Positions 33,772-41,278 of a DNA stretch of 64,000 nt are shown one piece after another. Positions within the stretch are counted from its first letter, which is position 1. The number at the start of each line of letters is the position of its first letter. The position numbers and the translations under genes are program-made. Source of the stretch: Actinomadura pelletieri DSM 43383 (GTDB lineage Bacteria > Actinomycetota > Actinomycetes > Streptosporangiales > Streptosporangiaceae); assembly GCF_003634705.1 (NCBI RefSeq), contig NZ_RBWU01000001.1, positions 558,001-622,000 of the forward strand, written 5' to 3'. Under the pieces are notes generated by a model. It was given only the letters and a program-made list of their open reading frames with translations. It was not told the DNA's origin and searched no databases.

Positions 33772-34089
33772 CTAGGGCAGGTCGTACCGGCCTGCTAGCA
33801 CGTCGGCGTGGAACGCACGCCAAGAGGCGATGCTGAACGCCAACTTCGGCCCCTCGGGGTCCTTGCTGTCCCGCACGGCCGTCCCGCAACAAGCGCAGGG
33901 TCCGAGCTCGACACATCCCCCGTTGTTCGCACTGTGGGCGCTCTTGCGCCACACACCTACTTCTACACAGTCGGCACCCCCGTTACCACTCCAGGTGCTC
34001 TTACGCCAATGTACGCCCGTAACGATTTTTTCGGGCTTTCGCGACTCAGAACTCTCGTTGGATTCTGTCCACCAGCCTTCGCGACTCAT
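33772..34089 (-). CDS. DUF397 protein, copy B, with doubled WRKS module
   Basis: The 105-residue reading starts at ATG 34089 and overlaps the 3' end of the XRE-DUF5753 gene by 44 bases. It has a 26-residue leader, then WRKSTWSGNGGADCVEV, WRKSAHSANNGGCVEL, the insert PCACCGT, RDSKDPEGPKLAFSIASW and FHADVLAGRYD. The second half is nearly identical to copy A; the first module differs, so copy B keeps a more usual DUF397 N-terminus. Overlap with the regulator gene suggests coupled synthesis, as seen for known XRE/DUF397 pairs such as Scr1/Scr2 in Streptomyces. Confidence 0.82.
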   Translation of the reverse strand: MSREGWWTESNESSESRKPEKIVTGVHWRKSTWSGNGGADCVEVGVWRKSAHSANNGGCVELGPCACCGTAVRDSKDPEGPKLAFSIASWRAFHADVLAGRYDLP

Positions 34090-34903
34090 CCGGGCTTGCA
34101 GCCCTGGCGCGGAGCTGATCGAAGAGCCTGACATAGAGATCAACCTCCACTGGTTGCTCTAGGTAGATGCCGCCTGCTTCGTACTCAATGTACGCAACGT
34201 CGGGGTCCGCTGGGTAGGGAAATTTCAGAAGGTGGAAGCCCGTCAACATGGCTGGATGCGCACCAGCCGTGAAGGGCATCACCTGAAGCGTCAGAAAATT
34301 GCGCATGGACAGCTCCTTGATGTGAGCCAGCTGCTCTCGCATCACGTCAGCGCCACCAACATGCGTCCGAAGTGCACCCTCGTGCAGGATGGTCCAGATT
34401 TGTGGGTTGTCAAGGCCATCGAGCAACCGCTCTTGGCGCTGAGTCCGGACGGCGATGAGTCGCTCCAACTCGGAGTCATCCGGGACTTCCAGCGACGCAA
34501 GCGCCAGAGCCCGCATGTACTCCGGCGTCTGGAAGAGCCCATCGATTAGTTCGGACATGTAGGAGCGCAGCTCCACTGCCTCTTCCTCCAGTCCTACGTA
34601 GACCTCGAAGCCTGGGGGCATCGTGTCGCCGAACTTGTGCCACCAGCCGCGTTGGCGGCTCTGCCTGGCGAGCGTGACCAGAGCTTCGGTCGCGTCGTCG
34701 TCGAGGCCGTAGAACTTGCAGAGGGCGAGGATGTCGGCGGGCTTGGGGGCGTGGGTGGCCGCCTCGATTCTGCTCAGGGTCGCCGGGGCGATCCCGGCGT
34801 ATGCGGCAGCGTCCTCGCGGGACGCCTTGGTCGTGCGGCGGAGCTGGCGCATCTCCCTGGCCAGGCGACGGCGGCGGACTGTCGGGCTTGTCCGAGTTGT
34901 CAT
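34046..34903 (-). CDS. XRE-family regulator with DUF5753 domain
   Basis: The 285-residue protein has an N-terminal helix-turn-helix (about 10-75, LAREMRQLRRTTKASREDAA and GIAPATLSRIEAATHAPKPA) and the DUF5753 domain (about 95-280, FEVYVGLEEEAVELRSYMSE, LIDGLFQTPEYMRAL, VRTQRQERLL, ILHEGALRTHVGG, YPADPDVAYIEYEAGGIYLE). This is the WhiJ-like class that pairs with DUF397 proteins in development and antibiotic control in Streptomyces. ATG 34903 has AGGGGGA upstream. It is divergent from the RsbW-like ATPase, the usual third member of such loci. Confidence 0.92.
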   Translation of the reverse strand: MTTRTSPTVRRRRLAREMRQLRRTTKASREDAAAYAGIAPATLSRIEAATHAPKPADILALCKFYGLDDDATEALVTLARQSRQRGWWHKFGDTMPPGFEVYVGLEEEAVELRSYMSELIDGLFQTPEYMRALALASLEVPDDSELERLIAVRTQRQERLLDGLDNPQIWTILHEGALRTHVGGADVMREQLAHIKELSMRNFLTLQVMPFTAGAHPAMLTGFHLLKFPYPADPDVAYIEYEAGGIYLEQPVEVDLYVRLFDQLRARAASPDESRRLVDRIQREF

Positions 34904-35120
34904 TCTGTTCCCCCTTGTTCGCGTTATAGCGAATTGCGAAAACAATATTTGAGAATTCTCACAGGAATTCTGTACAGCCATGTGACTCTCGGTGCACACT
35001 CGGAGCGTAGCGACTCATAACGCGGCGTGTTCGGGTCTTTTGGGGATTCGACGTCATGCGTGCGCGGTGGACGAGGGGAACTTGCCTGATGGGCATCGTC
35101 GGACGGGTGGGCAGGCGCTC

Positions 35121-35546
35121 ATGGCTCGGGAGGGCCTGTACGGCCAGCGGCGGATGGTTAAGGGGTCTCTGCGGCTGGAGACCGAGATGGGGAACGTGTC
35201 GGTCGGGCGGCAGTGGTTGCGGGACGTCCTCGACCAGGAGTTCGGGGTCGGGCGCTCGGTGACCGATGATGCCGTTCAGGCGCTGTCGGAGGTCCTCACG
35301 AACGCGATCCTCTATGGGACCGGGCGGTATGTGCGGGTGACCTATCTGCTCGACGGCGAGTGGGCGGAGGTCGCCGTCCACAATGATCGGCGGGCCGGTG
35401 GGGTGTTTCCGCGCAAGCAGTCGCCCGCGCCGGATGCCGAGTGTGGGCGTGGGCTGGAACTCGTCGAGGCGTTCTGCGAGCAGTGGGGCATCACGGCTCT
35501 GCCCGGTGACGCGGTCAAGGTCTGGTTCAAGGTGAGGTTCACGTGA
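35121..35546 (+). CDS. RsbW/SpoIIAB-like ATP-binding protein
   Basis: The 141-residue protein is a lone HATPase_c_2 domain: ALSEVLTNAILYGTG holds the N-box, AVHNDRRAGGVFP is the G1 region, and ECGRGLELVEAFCEQWG the G2 region. Such proteins act as anti-sigma kinases or as partners in XRE/DUF397 loci (abaA-type clusters). ATG 35121 is chosen since the domain starts soon after; an ATG at 34992 gives an unrelated 43-residue extension. The next gene starts within its stop (GTGA). Divergent from the XRE regulator, with about 217 bases of promoter region between. Confidence 0.85.
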   Translation: MAREGLYGQRRMVKGSLRLETEMGNVSVGRQWLRDVLDQEFGVGRSVTDDAVQALSEVLTNAILYGTGRYVRVTYLLDGEWAEVAVHNDRRAGGVFPRKQSPAPDAECGRGLELVEAFCEQWGITALPGDAVKVWFKVRFT

Positions 35547-35680
35547 ACGGCTACCGGGCGCCCGCGCGGCATCGGGGGCCGTCCGACCGGTATGCCCGGG
35601 GCATCGTGCACGGCGTGATCGTGGGGGTCGGTCTGGGGTTGGTGCTGCTGGGCCTGCTGCTTCTCGTGTGGGGTGGTTGA
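35543..35680 (+). CDS. 45-residue single-span membrane peptide coupled to the RsbW-like gene
   Basis: The ORF starts GTG 35543, four bases inside the preceding gene (GTGA), and encodes a basic N-terminus (NGYRAPARHRGPSDRYARG) followed by a strong membrane span (VIVGVGLGLVLLGLLLLVW) and stops at once with GG. Tight overlap, strong GC3 and a clean topology argue it is real. It would place a short basic tail in the cytoplasm and might tether a partner. No family recognised. Confidence 0.65.
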   Translation: MNGYRAPARHRGPSDRYARGIVHGVIVGVGLGLVLLGLLLLVWGG

Positions 35681-35789
35681 GGCCGAATCTGGCCTTGTGT
35701 GGGCGGAGTCTGGGATGGGTGGTTTGCCTCTACCTTGAGGGCGTGGGTGTTGCGTACGGGCTCCGGGTCGGAGATCTAGCGGTCCGGGT

Positions 35790-35842
35790 TTGACATGTGC
35801 TTGAACCCTCAACTAATCTTCGAGATGTCGTTGAAGTTTCAA
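35790..35842 (+). promoter_or_regulatory. yceI promoter with tandem TTGAA/TTCAA operator sites
   Basis: TTGACA (35790-35795), 18 bases and TAATCT (35814-35819) make a good promoter. TTGAACCCTCAA (35801-35812) lies in the spacer and TTGAAGTTTCAA (35831-35842), a perfect palindrome, lies downstream 30 bases on, as expected for a repressor dimer pair, for example of the MarR type. Confidence 0.65.
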
Positions 35843-35856
35843 GCATAGGAGCCAGC

Positions 35857-36405
35857 ATGAGCATCACCGCCGTAGCGCCCGGACTGACCGCCGGTACCTG
35901 GAACATCGACCCCGCGCACTCCGAGGTCACCTTCGTCATCCGGCACCTGATGACCAAGGTGCGGGGGACGTTCACCGAGTTCAGCGGGTCCGTGCAGATC
36001 GCGGAGGAGCTCGCCGAGTCCACCGCCACGGCGGAGATCAAGGTCGCTTCGCTGGACACCCGTAACGCCGACCGGGACGCGCATGTGCGCACCGCCGACG
36101 TCCTCGATGTCGAGAACCACCCGACCATGACGTTCGTGACCACGGGCGTGCGCGCCGAGGGTGGCGAGTACTACCTGGACGGCGACCTGACGATCAAGGG
36201 TGTGACCCGTCCGGTCAGCCTGGCGGTCGAGTTCAACGGTGTCGCCGAGGACCCCTGGGGCGGGACGCGCGCCGGGTTCTCCGCCTCCACCACGATCAAC
36301 CGCAAGGACTGGGGCATCGAGTTCAACGTCCCGCTGAAGGGTGACAAGGCTCTGCTCGGCGACAAGGTCGACCTTCTGCTGGAGATTCAGGCCGTCCGCG
36401 CCTGA
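35857..36405 (+). CDS. YceI-family lipocalin-like protein
   Basis: The 182-residue protein is a YceI domain (GTWNIDPAHSEVTFVIRHLM, GTFTEFSGSVQIAEEL, SLDTRNADRDAHVRTADVLD, GDLTIKGVTRPVSLAVEF), a beta-barrel that binds polyisoprenoid or other hydrophobic molecules. No signal peptide is present, so it is cytoplasmic as in many actinobacterial members. ATG 35857 has AGGAGCC upstream. It has its own promoter with two palindromic sites and a terminator, thus a single-gene unit, probably under a hydrophobic-compound or oxidative-stress responsive repressor. Confidence 0.93.
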   Translation: MSITAVAPGLTAGTWNIDPAHSEVTFVIRHLMTKVRGTFTEFSGSVQIAEELAESTATAEIKVASLDTRNADRDAHVRTADVLDVENHPTMTFVTTGVRAEGGEYYLDGDLTIKGVTRPVSLAVEFNGVAEDPWGGTRAGFSASTTINRKDWGIEFNVPLKGDKALLGDKVDLLLEIQAVRA

Positions 36406-36420
36406 GTGCCTTGTTGACCT

Positions 36421-36449
36421 GCGGCGTGTCGGGGGGGGCGGCACGCCGC
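36421..36449. terminator. Bidirectional terminator
   Basis: GCGGCGTG and CACGCCGC form an 8-bp stem with a G-rich loop between the convergent yceI and histidine kinase genes. Confidence 0.6.
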
Positions 36450-36452
36450 ATG

Positions 36453-37820
36453 TCAGCGTGGCAGGCGTTCGAGGGTGGTGATCAGGGGGAGGCGGAGCGC
36501 GAAGCGGGCGCCGTGTGGGTGATCCTCGACGCGGAGCGTTCCGCCGTGCGCCTGGGCGACCTCGCGGGCGATGGCGAGGCCGAGGCCGGTGCCGCCCGCG
36601 TGGCGGCTGCGGGCGGTGTCGAGGCGGGTGAAGCGTTCGAAGACGCGTTCGCGGTCGGCGGGCGCGATGCCGACGCCGTCGTCGGTGACGGTGAGGACGG
36701 CGTGCCCGTTCTTGCGGGTCACCTCCAGCGTGATGGTCGAGTCGGCGTAGCGTTCGGCGTTGTCCAGGAGGTTGCCGAGGAGCCGGGCGAGCTGCACGCG
36801 GACGCCGCGCACCATGACATGCCGGTAGAGCTGGGTGTTGATCTTCCGGTTGAAGGAGCGTCGGCGGATCTCGGTGGAGGCCAGTTCGGACAGGTCGATC
36901 GGCTCCAGGGCGAGCATTCCGCCGGTGCCGATACGGGCGAGCAGCAGCAGGTCGGTGATGATCGCCTCCAGCCGGTCGGTGTCGCGCAGCGCCGACTCGA
37001 CGACGGCGTGGAGGTCGTTGTCCTCCGGGTGCATCGAGGCGTCTTCCAGGTTGGCGCGCAGTGCCGTGATGGGCGTGCGCAGTTCGTGGGACGCGTCGGA
37101 GGCGAACTGCCGCTGTCGTGCGACGGCGCGTTCGAGCCGGTCGAGGGTGGCGTTGGCGGTGCGGGCGAGCTGGCCTATCTCGTCCTCGCGCAGCGGTTCG
37201 GGGACGCGGCGACTCAGGTCCGTCGCGCTGATCACGGCGAGTTGGACGCGGATGGCCTCGACCGGGCCGAGGGTGCGGCCGACGACGCGCCAGGTGATCC
37301 ATGCGACGAGACAGGTCAGCAGCAGGACGGCCAGCGCGAGCACCATCTCCAGCAGCCCGTTCACCAGGTAGGACGGGAGCCGCTCCGCCGAGTACACGAC
37401 GACGGAGTCGGGCGCGGTGGTGACACGTATGGCCTCGATGACGGAACACTCACGTATCGGCCAGGCGCCATGGCACTCGGTGTAGTCGCGGATGCGCACA
37501 TTGCTCGACGGCCAGAGTCTGCTCACCGGCGGCAGACTCGCGGCGGCAGGGGTGGCGTTGGTCACACGTCCACCGGGCTCGACGACCTGAACCAGGACGC
37601 GTCCGCGCGTGCCGTCCGGGATCTGGCCCTCCAGTGATCCGTCGCGGACGGCCGCGCTGATCCTTCGGCCCGGGACCTGCGTGTTCTGCATGAGGTCGGC
37701 CTTGACGACCGTGCGGACGGTGACGTCGACACCGACGGCCGTGATGCCGAGGACGAGGGCGGCGATCACGGCGGCGATGATCGTGTCCCTGGCCCTGATG
37801 GACCGGGGGCGCATGCGCAT
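36453..37820 (-). CDS. Orphan sensor histidine kinase (OmpR/EnvZ-type)
   Basis: The 455-residue kinase has an N-terminal membrane span (DTIIAAVIAALVLGITAVG), an external sensor (about 40-165, with two cysteines, ECHGAWPIREC), a second span (EMVLALAVLLLTCLVAWITW), HAMP, HisKA (FASDASHELRTPITALRANL) and HATPase (NLLDNAERYADS, VTDDGVGIA, GGTGLGLAIAREV). ATG 37820 has GGAGG upstream. No response regulator gene is adjacent; the nearest, at 39525, has its own kinase, so this one is an orphan in the window. Confidence 0.92.
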   Translation of the reverse strand: MRMRPRSIRARDTIIAAVIAALVLGITAVGVDVTVRTVVKADLMQNTQVPGRRISAAVRDGSLEGQIPDGTRGRVLVQVVEPGGRVTNATPAAASLPPVSRLWPSSNVRIRDYTECHGAWPIRECSVIEAIRVTTAPDSVVVYSAERLPSYLVNGLLEMVLALAVLLLTCLVAWITWRVVGRTLGPVEAIRVQLAVISATDLSRRVPEPLREDEIGQLARTANATLDRLERAVARQRQFASDASHELRTPITALRANLEDASMHPEDNDLHAVVESALRDTDRLEAIITDLLLLARIGTGGMLALEPIDLSELASTEIRRRSFNRKINTQLYRHVMVRGVRVQLARLLGNLLDNAERYADSTITLEVTRKNGHAVLTVTDDGVGIAPADRERVFERFTRLDTARSRHAGGTGLGLAIAREVAQAHGGTLRVEDHPHGARFALRLPLITTLERLPR

Positions 37821-37978
37821 GAAGCCCTCCGCCGGGGGGATAGGCGGGATTCCAGACGAACCAACACGCTACCTGCCGGTTACGAAAGGGGCGCCGGAAT
37901 CGACAGGCGTGGTTTTCACCTCCACGCACCGGGAGATCCCGTTTATGACGGTTCCTCCGAATCACCAGGGACGGACAC

Positions 37979-39460
37979 ATGGGCAGGGACGTGGCCTCGG
38001 CCACCATCAGCGGCGAGGATCGGCGGCGGTACCGCGACAAGGTTCGCGCGTGCCTCGACGTGCTGGCCCGCATGCTGGGCGAATCCCAGTTCGATTTCCA
38101 GCACCCCCATATCGGGCTGGAGATCGAACTCAACCTGATCGACTCACTCGGTGACCCGCTGATGCGTAACGCGGACGTGCTCAAGGCGATCGCGGACCCG
38201 GCCTGGGCCACCGAGCTCGGCCAGTTCAACCTGGAGATCAACATCCCGCCCCGGGAGCTGGGCGGCGAGAGTACCGGCGAGCTGGAGGCGGAGGTCTGCG
38301 ACCATCTCGCCCATGCCGACACACGCGCCCGTGAGCTGGGCGGACGGCTCGCCATGATCGGCATTCTGCCGACCCTGCGGCGTTCGGACATCGGCGAGGA
38401 GACCCTCTCCGCCAACGCCCGCTACAAGATGTTGAACGACCAGATCTTCGCGGCGCGCGGCGAGGAGATGCAGATCGCGATCGACGGCCCCGAGGCGCTG
38501 CGGATGCACGCCGACAGCATCACTCCCGAGGCCGCGTGTACGAGCGTCCAGTTCCACCTTCAGGTGAGCCCCGACGAGTTCGGCGCCTACTGGAACGCGG
38601 CCCAGGCCGTGTCGGCGGCGCAGGTCGCGATGGGCGCCAACTCCCCGTACCTGTTCGGGCATCGGCTCTGGCAGGAGACCCGGATCACGTTGTTCGAGCA
38701 GTCCACTGATACTCGTCCCGACGAGCTGAAGGCGCAGGGCGTCCGGCCGCGCGTCTGGTTCGGCGAACGCTGGATCACGTCCGTGTTCGATCTGTTCGAG
38801 GAGAACACCCGCTACTTCCCCGCGCTGCTGCCGCTCTGCGACGAGGAGGACCCGCGGGCCGTTCTAGAGGAGGGCGGCATCCCCGAACTGGGCGAACTGA
38901 CCCTCCACAACGGGACCATCTACCGCTGGAATCGTCCCATCTACGCGGTCGTGAAGGGCCGTCCGCACCTGCGTGTGGAAAACCGCGTCCTGCCGGGTGG
39001 GCCGTCCGTCGCCGATGTCATCGCCAACGGGGCCTTCTACTACGGCGTCGTGCGCATGCTCGCCGAAGAGGAACGTCCCGTGTGGACGCGTATGTCGTTC
39101 TCTGCGGCGGAGGAGAACCTGCATCGCGCGGCCCGTGACGGGCTCGAAGCCAGCCTGTACTGGCCCGGAATGGGGGAAGTGCCCGCGTCCGAGCTCGTGT
39201 TGAAGACGCTCCTGCCGCTGGCCCACGAAGGGCTGACCCGGTGGGGTGTCGAACCGGCCCGCCGCGATCGGCTCCTCGGTATCGTCGAACGGCGGTGCGT
39301 CACCGGTCAGACCGGGGCCGCCTGGCAGATCAACACCGTCGACGCCATCGAGAGGTCCGCACGCGTCTCGCGTCATGAGGCGCTGCGTGTCATGACCCGC
39401 GCCTACGTGGAGCGGATGCGCGACAACGCGCCCGTCCATACCTGGCCGATCGGTCCCTGA
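37979..39460 (+). CDS. Glutamate-cysteine ligase family protein (GCS2)
   Basis: The 493-residue protein is of the GCS2-type carboxylate-amine ligases: IGLEIELNLIDSLG (ATP/Mg and glutamate-binding acidic patch), GQFNLEINIPPREL, TSVQFHLQVSPDEF, and VENRVLPGGPSVAD. Such enzymes join glutamate to cysteine or another amine using ATP. It is not in an ergothioneine (egt) cluster, so the amine substrate is open. ATG 37979 has CCAGGGA upstream. It is divergent from the orphan kinase and precedes the two-component operon by 64 bases. Confidence 0.88.
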   Translation: MGRDVASATISGEDRRRYRDKVRACLDVLARMLGESQFDFQHPHIGLEIELNLIDSLGDPLMRNADVLKAIADPAWATELGQFNLEINIPPRELGGESTGELEAEVCDHLAHADTRARELGGRLAMIGILPTLRRSDIGEETLSANARYKMLNDQIFAARGEEMQIAIDGPEALRMHADSITPEAACTSVQFHLQVSPDEFGAYWNAAQAVSAAQVAMGANSPYLFGHRLWQETRITLFEQSTDTRPDELKAQGVRPRVWFGERWITSVFDLFEENTRYFPALLPLCDEEDPRAVLEEGGIPELGELTLHNGTIYRWNRPIYAVVKGRPHLRVENRVLPGGPSVADVIANGAFYYGVVRMLAEEERPVWTRMSFSAAEENLHRAARDGLEASLYWPGMGEVPASELVLKTLLPLAHEGLTRWGVEPARRDRLLGIVERRCVTGQTGAAWQINTVDAIERSARVSRHEALRVMTRAYVERMRDNAPVHTWPIGP

Positions 39461-39524
39461 TCTTCACAACTCCTGCACATCTTCCGCTCAAGGCGGACAA
39501 GTCCGACTTCTAGAGTCTGGTTGC

Positions 39525-40214
39525 GTGACCGAGAACCAGACGCGGCTCCTCGTCGTCGAGGACGAACCGACGATCGCGCGGGCCGTGGCCGACCGGCTGG
39601 CGGCCGAGGGGTTCGCCGTCGACGTCGCCGGCGACGGCCCGTCGGCCGTCGAACGCGCCCGCGCGTTCGAGCCGCACCTGATCGTGCTCGACGTGATGCT
39701 GCCCGGGTTCGACGGGTTGGAGGTCTGCCGTCGGGTGCAGGCGAGCCGTCCCGTCCCGGTGCTGATGCTGACGGCCCGCGACGATGAGACGGACCTGCTC
39801 GTGGGGCTCGGGGTCGGCGCCGACGACTATGTGACCAAGCCGTTCAGCATGCGGGAGCTGGTCGCCCGCGTCCGCGCGGTGTTGCGCCGCGTCGACCGGC
39901 CCCCGGCGAGCGCGCTGAAGGACGACGCGGTGCGGATCGGGCCGCTGGAGGTCGACCAGCGGGGCCGCCGTGTCCGGCTGGACGGAAGCGAAGTGCACCT
40001 CACACCGACCGAGTTCGACCTGCTGGCCTGCCTGCTGCGCAACCGCGGGACGGTTTTGACCCGCGCCGTCCTGCTCGAACAGGTGTGGAACTGGGCGGAC
40101 GCGTCCGGCACGCGGGTCGTCGACAGTCACGTCAAGGCGCTGCGCCGCAAGCTAGGGCAAGGGCTCATCCGGACCGTCCACGGCGTCGGATACAGCTTGG
40201 ACACGGCGTCGTGA
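39525..40214 (+). CDS. OmpR-family response regulator
   Basis: The 229-residue regulator has a receiver domain (LLVVEDEPTIARAVADRLAA, phosphoacceptor Asp in LIVLDVMLPG, VLMLTARDDETD, DDYVTKPFSM) and a winged-helix DNA-binding domain (LTPTEFDLLACLLRNRGTVL, VVDSHVKALRRKL, VHGVGYSL). GTG 39525 starts it. The kinase gene overlaps its stop by four bases, and the kinase in turn overlaps a DUF4173 membrane gene, so the three form one coupled operon. Confidence 0.95.
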   Translation: MTENQTRLLVVEDEPTIARAVADRLAAEGFAVDVAGDGPSAVERARAFEPHLIVLDVMLPGFDGLEVCRRVQASRPVPVLMLTARDDETDLLVGLGVGADDYVTKPFSMRELVARVRAVLRRVDRPPASALKDDAVRIGPLEVDQRGRRVRLDGSEVHLTPTEFDLLACLLRNRGTVLTRAVLLEQVWNWADASGTRVVDSHVKALRRKLGQGLIRTVHGVGYSLDTAS

Positions 40215-41278
40215 CCGCCGTCGACCGCGACTTCGTCCACAGGCTGTGGGCAAAGCTGCCGCGACCGCTGGACCCGCTGCGCTCGATCAAGGTGAAGTTC
40301 GGCGTCGTGGTCGTGGTGACCGCGTGCGTCGCCGTCCTCATCGTCCTGTGGGGATACCCCATGGGATTCCGGGCGAGGGAGACGCTGCCGGTCGGTGTGA
40401 TCATCTCCCTGGTCGTGATCCAGCTGCTCGCGCACGGCATGACGGCGCCGCTGCGGGAGATGACGGCGGCGGCGCGGGCGATGGCGCGCGGCGACTACAG
40501 CCGCCGGGTGCGGGCCACGTCCCGGGACGAGGTCGGCGAGCTGGCGCAGGCGTTCAACCGGATGGCCGCCGACCTCGCCGAGGTCGACCGGCAGCGCCGC
40601 GAGTTCGTCGCGAACGTGTCGCACGAGCTGCGCACCCCGATCAGCGCGCTGCACGCCGTCCTGGAGAACGTCGCGGACGGGGTCACGCCCGCGACGCCCG
40701 ACGTCCTCGAAACGGCGCTGGAGCAGACCGAACGGCTCGGACGTCTCGTCACGCAGCTCCTCGACCTGTCCCGGGTCGAGGCGGGCGCGGCGACCCTCGA
40801 CGTCACCGACATCGACGTGGCCGCGTTCGTCGACGACGTCGTGGCGGAGGCCGCCGCCGGGCACCCGGACGCCGTGTTCGAGTTCGATGTGACGCCCGGC
40901 CTGCGCGCCGCCGCCGACCGCGACCGCCTCCACCAGATCGTCGCGAACCTGCTGGACAACGCGGTCCGGCACGGCCCGGACGGCAGGCCCGTCCTCGTCA
41001 CCGCGCGTCCCTGGGCCGCGCCGGGCGGAATCGCCATCGAGGTGGCCGACGAGGGGCCCGGCATTCCACCCGAGGAACGGTCCCGCGTGTTCGAACGGTT
41101 CACCCGCGGCTCCGCGTCCGGCCCGCCCGCCGGGACACCGGGCGGCGGCACCGGCCTCGGCCTCGCCATCGCGAGCTGGGCGACCGAACTGCACGGCGGC
41201 GACATCACCGTCCTGGACACGCTGCGCGGCTGCCGCATCCGCGTCATGATCCCCCCGAACACCGGAGAACACGCATGA
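40211..41278 (+). CDS. Sensor histidine kinase, partner of the OmpR regulator
   Basis: The 355-residue kinase has two membrane spans close together (VKFGVVVVVTACVAVLIVLW and LPVGVIISLVVIQLLAHGMT) with almost no external domain, then HAMP, HisKA (FVANVSHELRTPISALHAVL) and HATPase (NLLDNAVRHGPDGR, VADEGPGIP, GGTGLGLAIASW). GTG 40211 overlaps the regulator stop (GTGA). With so small an external region it probably senses membrane state or works with the coupled DUF4173 protein downstream. Confidence 0.94.
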   Translation: MTAVDRDFVHRLWAKLPRPLDPLRSIKVKFGVVVVVTACVAVLIVLWGYPMGFRARETLPVGVIISLVVIQLLAHGMTAPLREMTAAARAMARGDYSRRVRATSRDEVGELAQAFNRMAADLAEVDRQRREFVANVSHELRTPISALHAVLENVADGVTPATPDVLETALEQTERLGRLVTQLLDLSRVEAGAATLDVTDIDVAAFVDDVVAEAAAGHPDAVFEFDVTPGLRAAADRDRLHQIVANLLDNAVRHGPDGRPVLVTARPWAAPGGIAIEVADEGPGIPPEERSRVFERFTRGSASGPPAGTPGGGTGLGLAIASWATELHGGDITVLDTLRGCRIRVMIPPNTGEHA

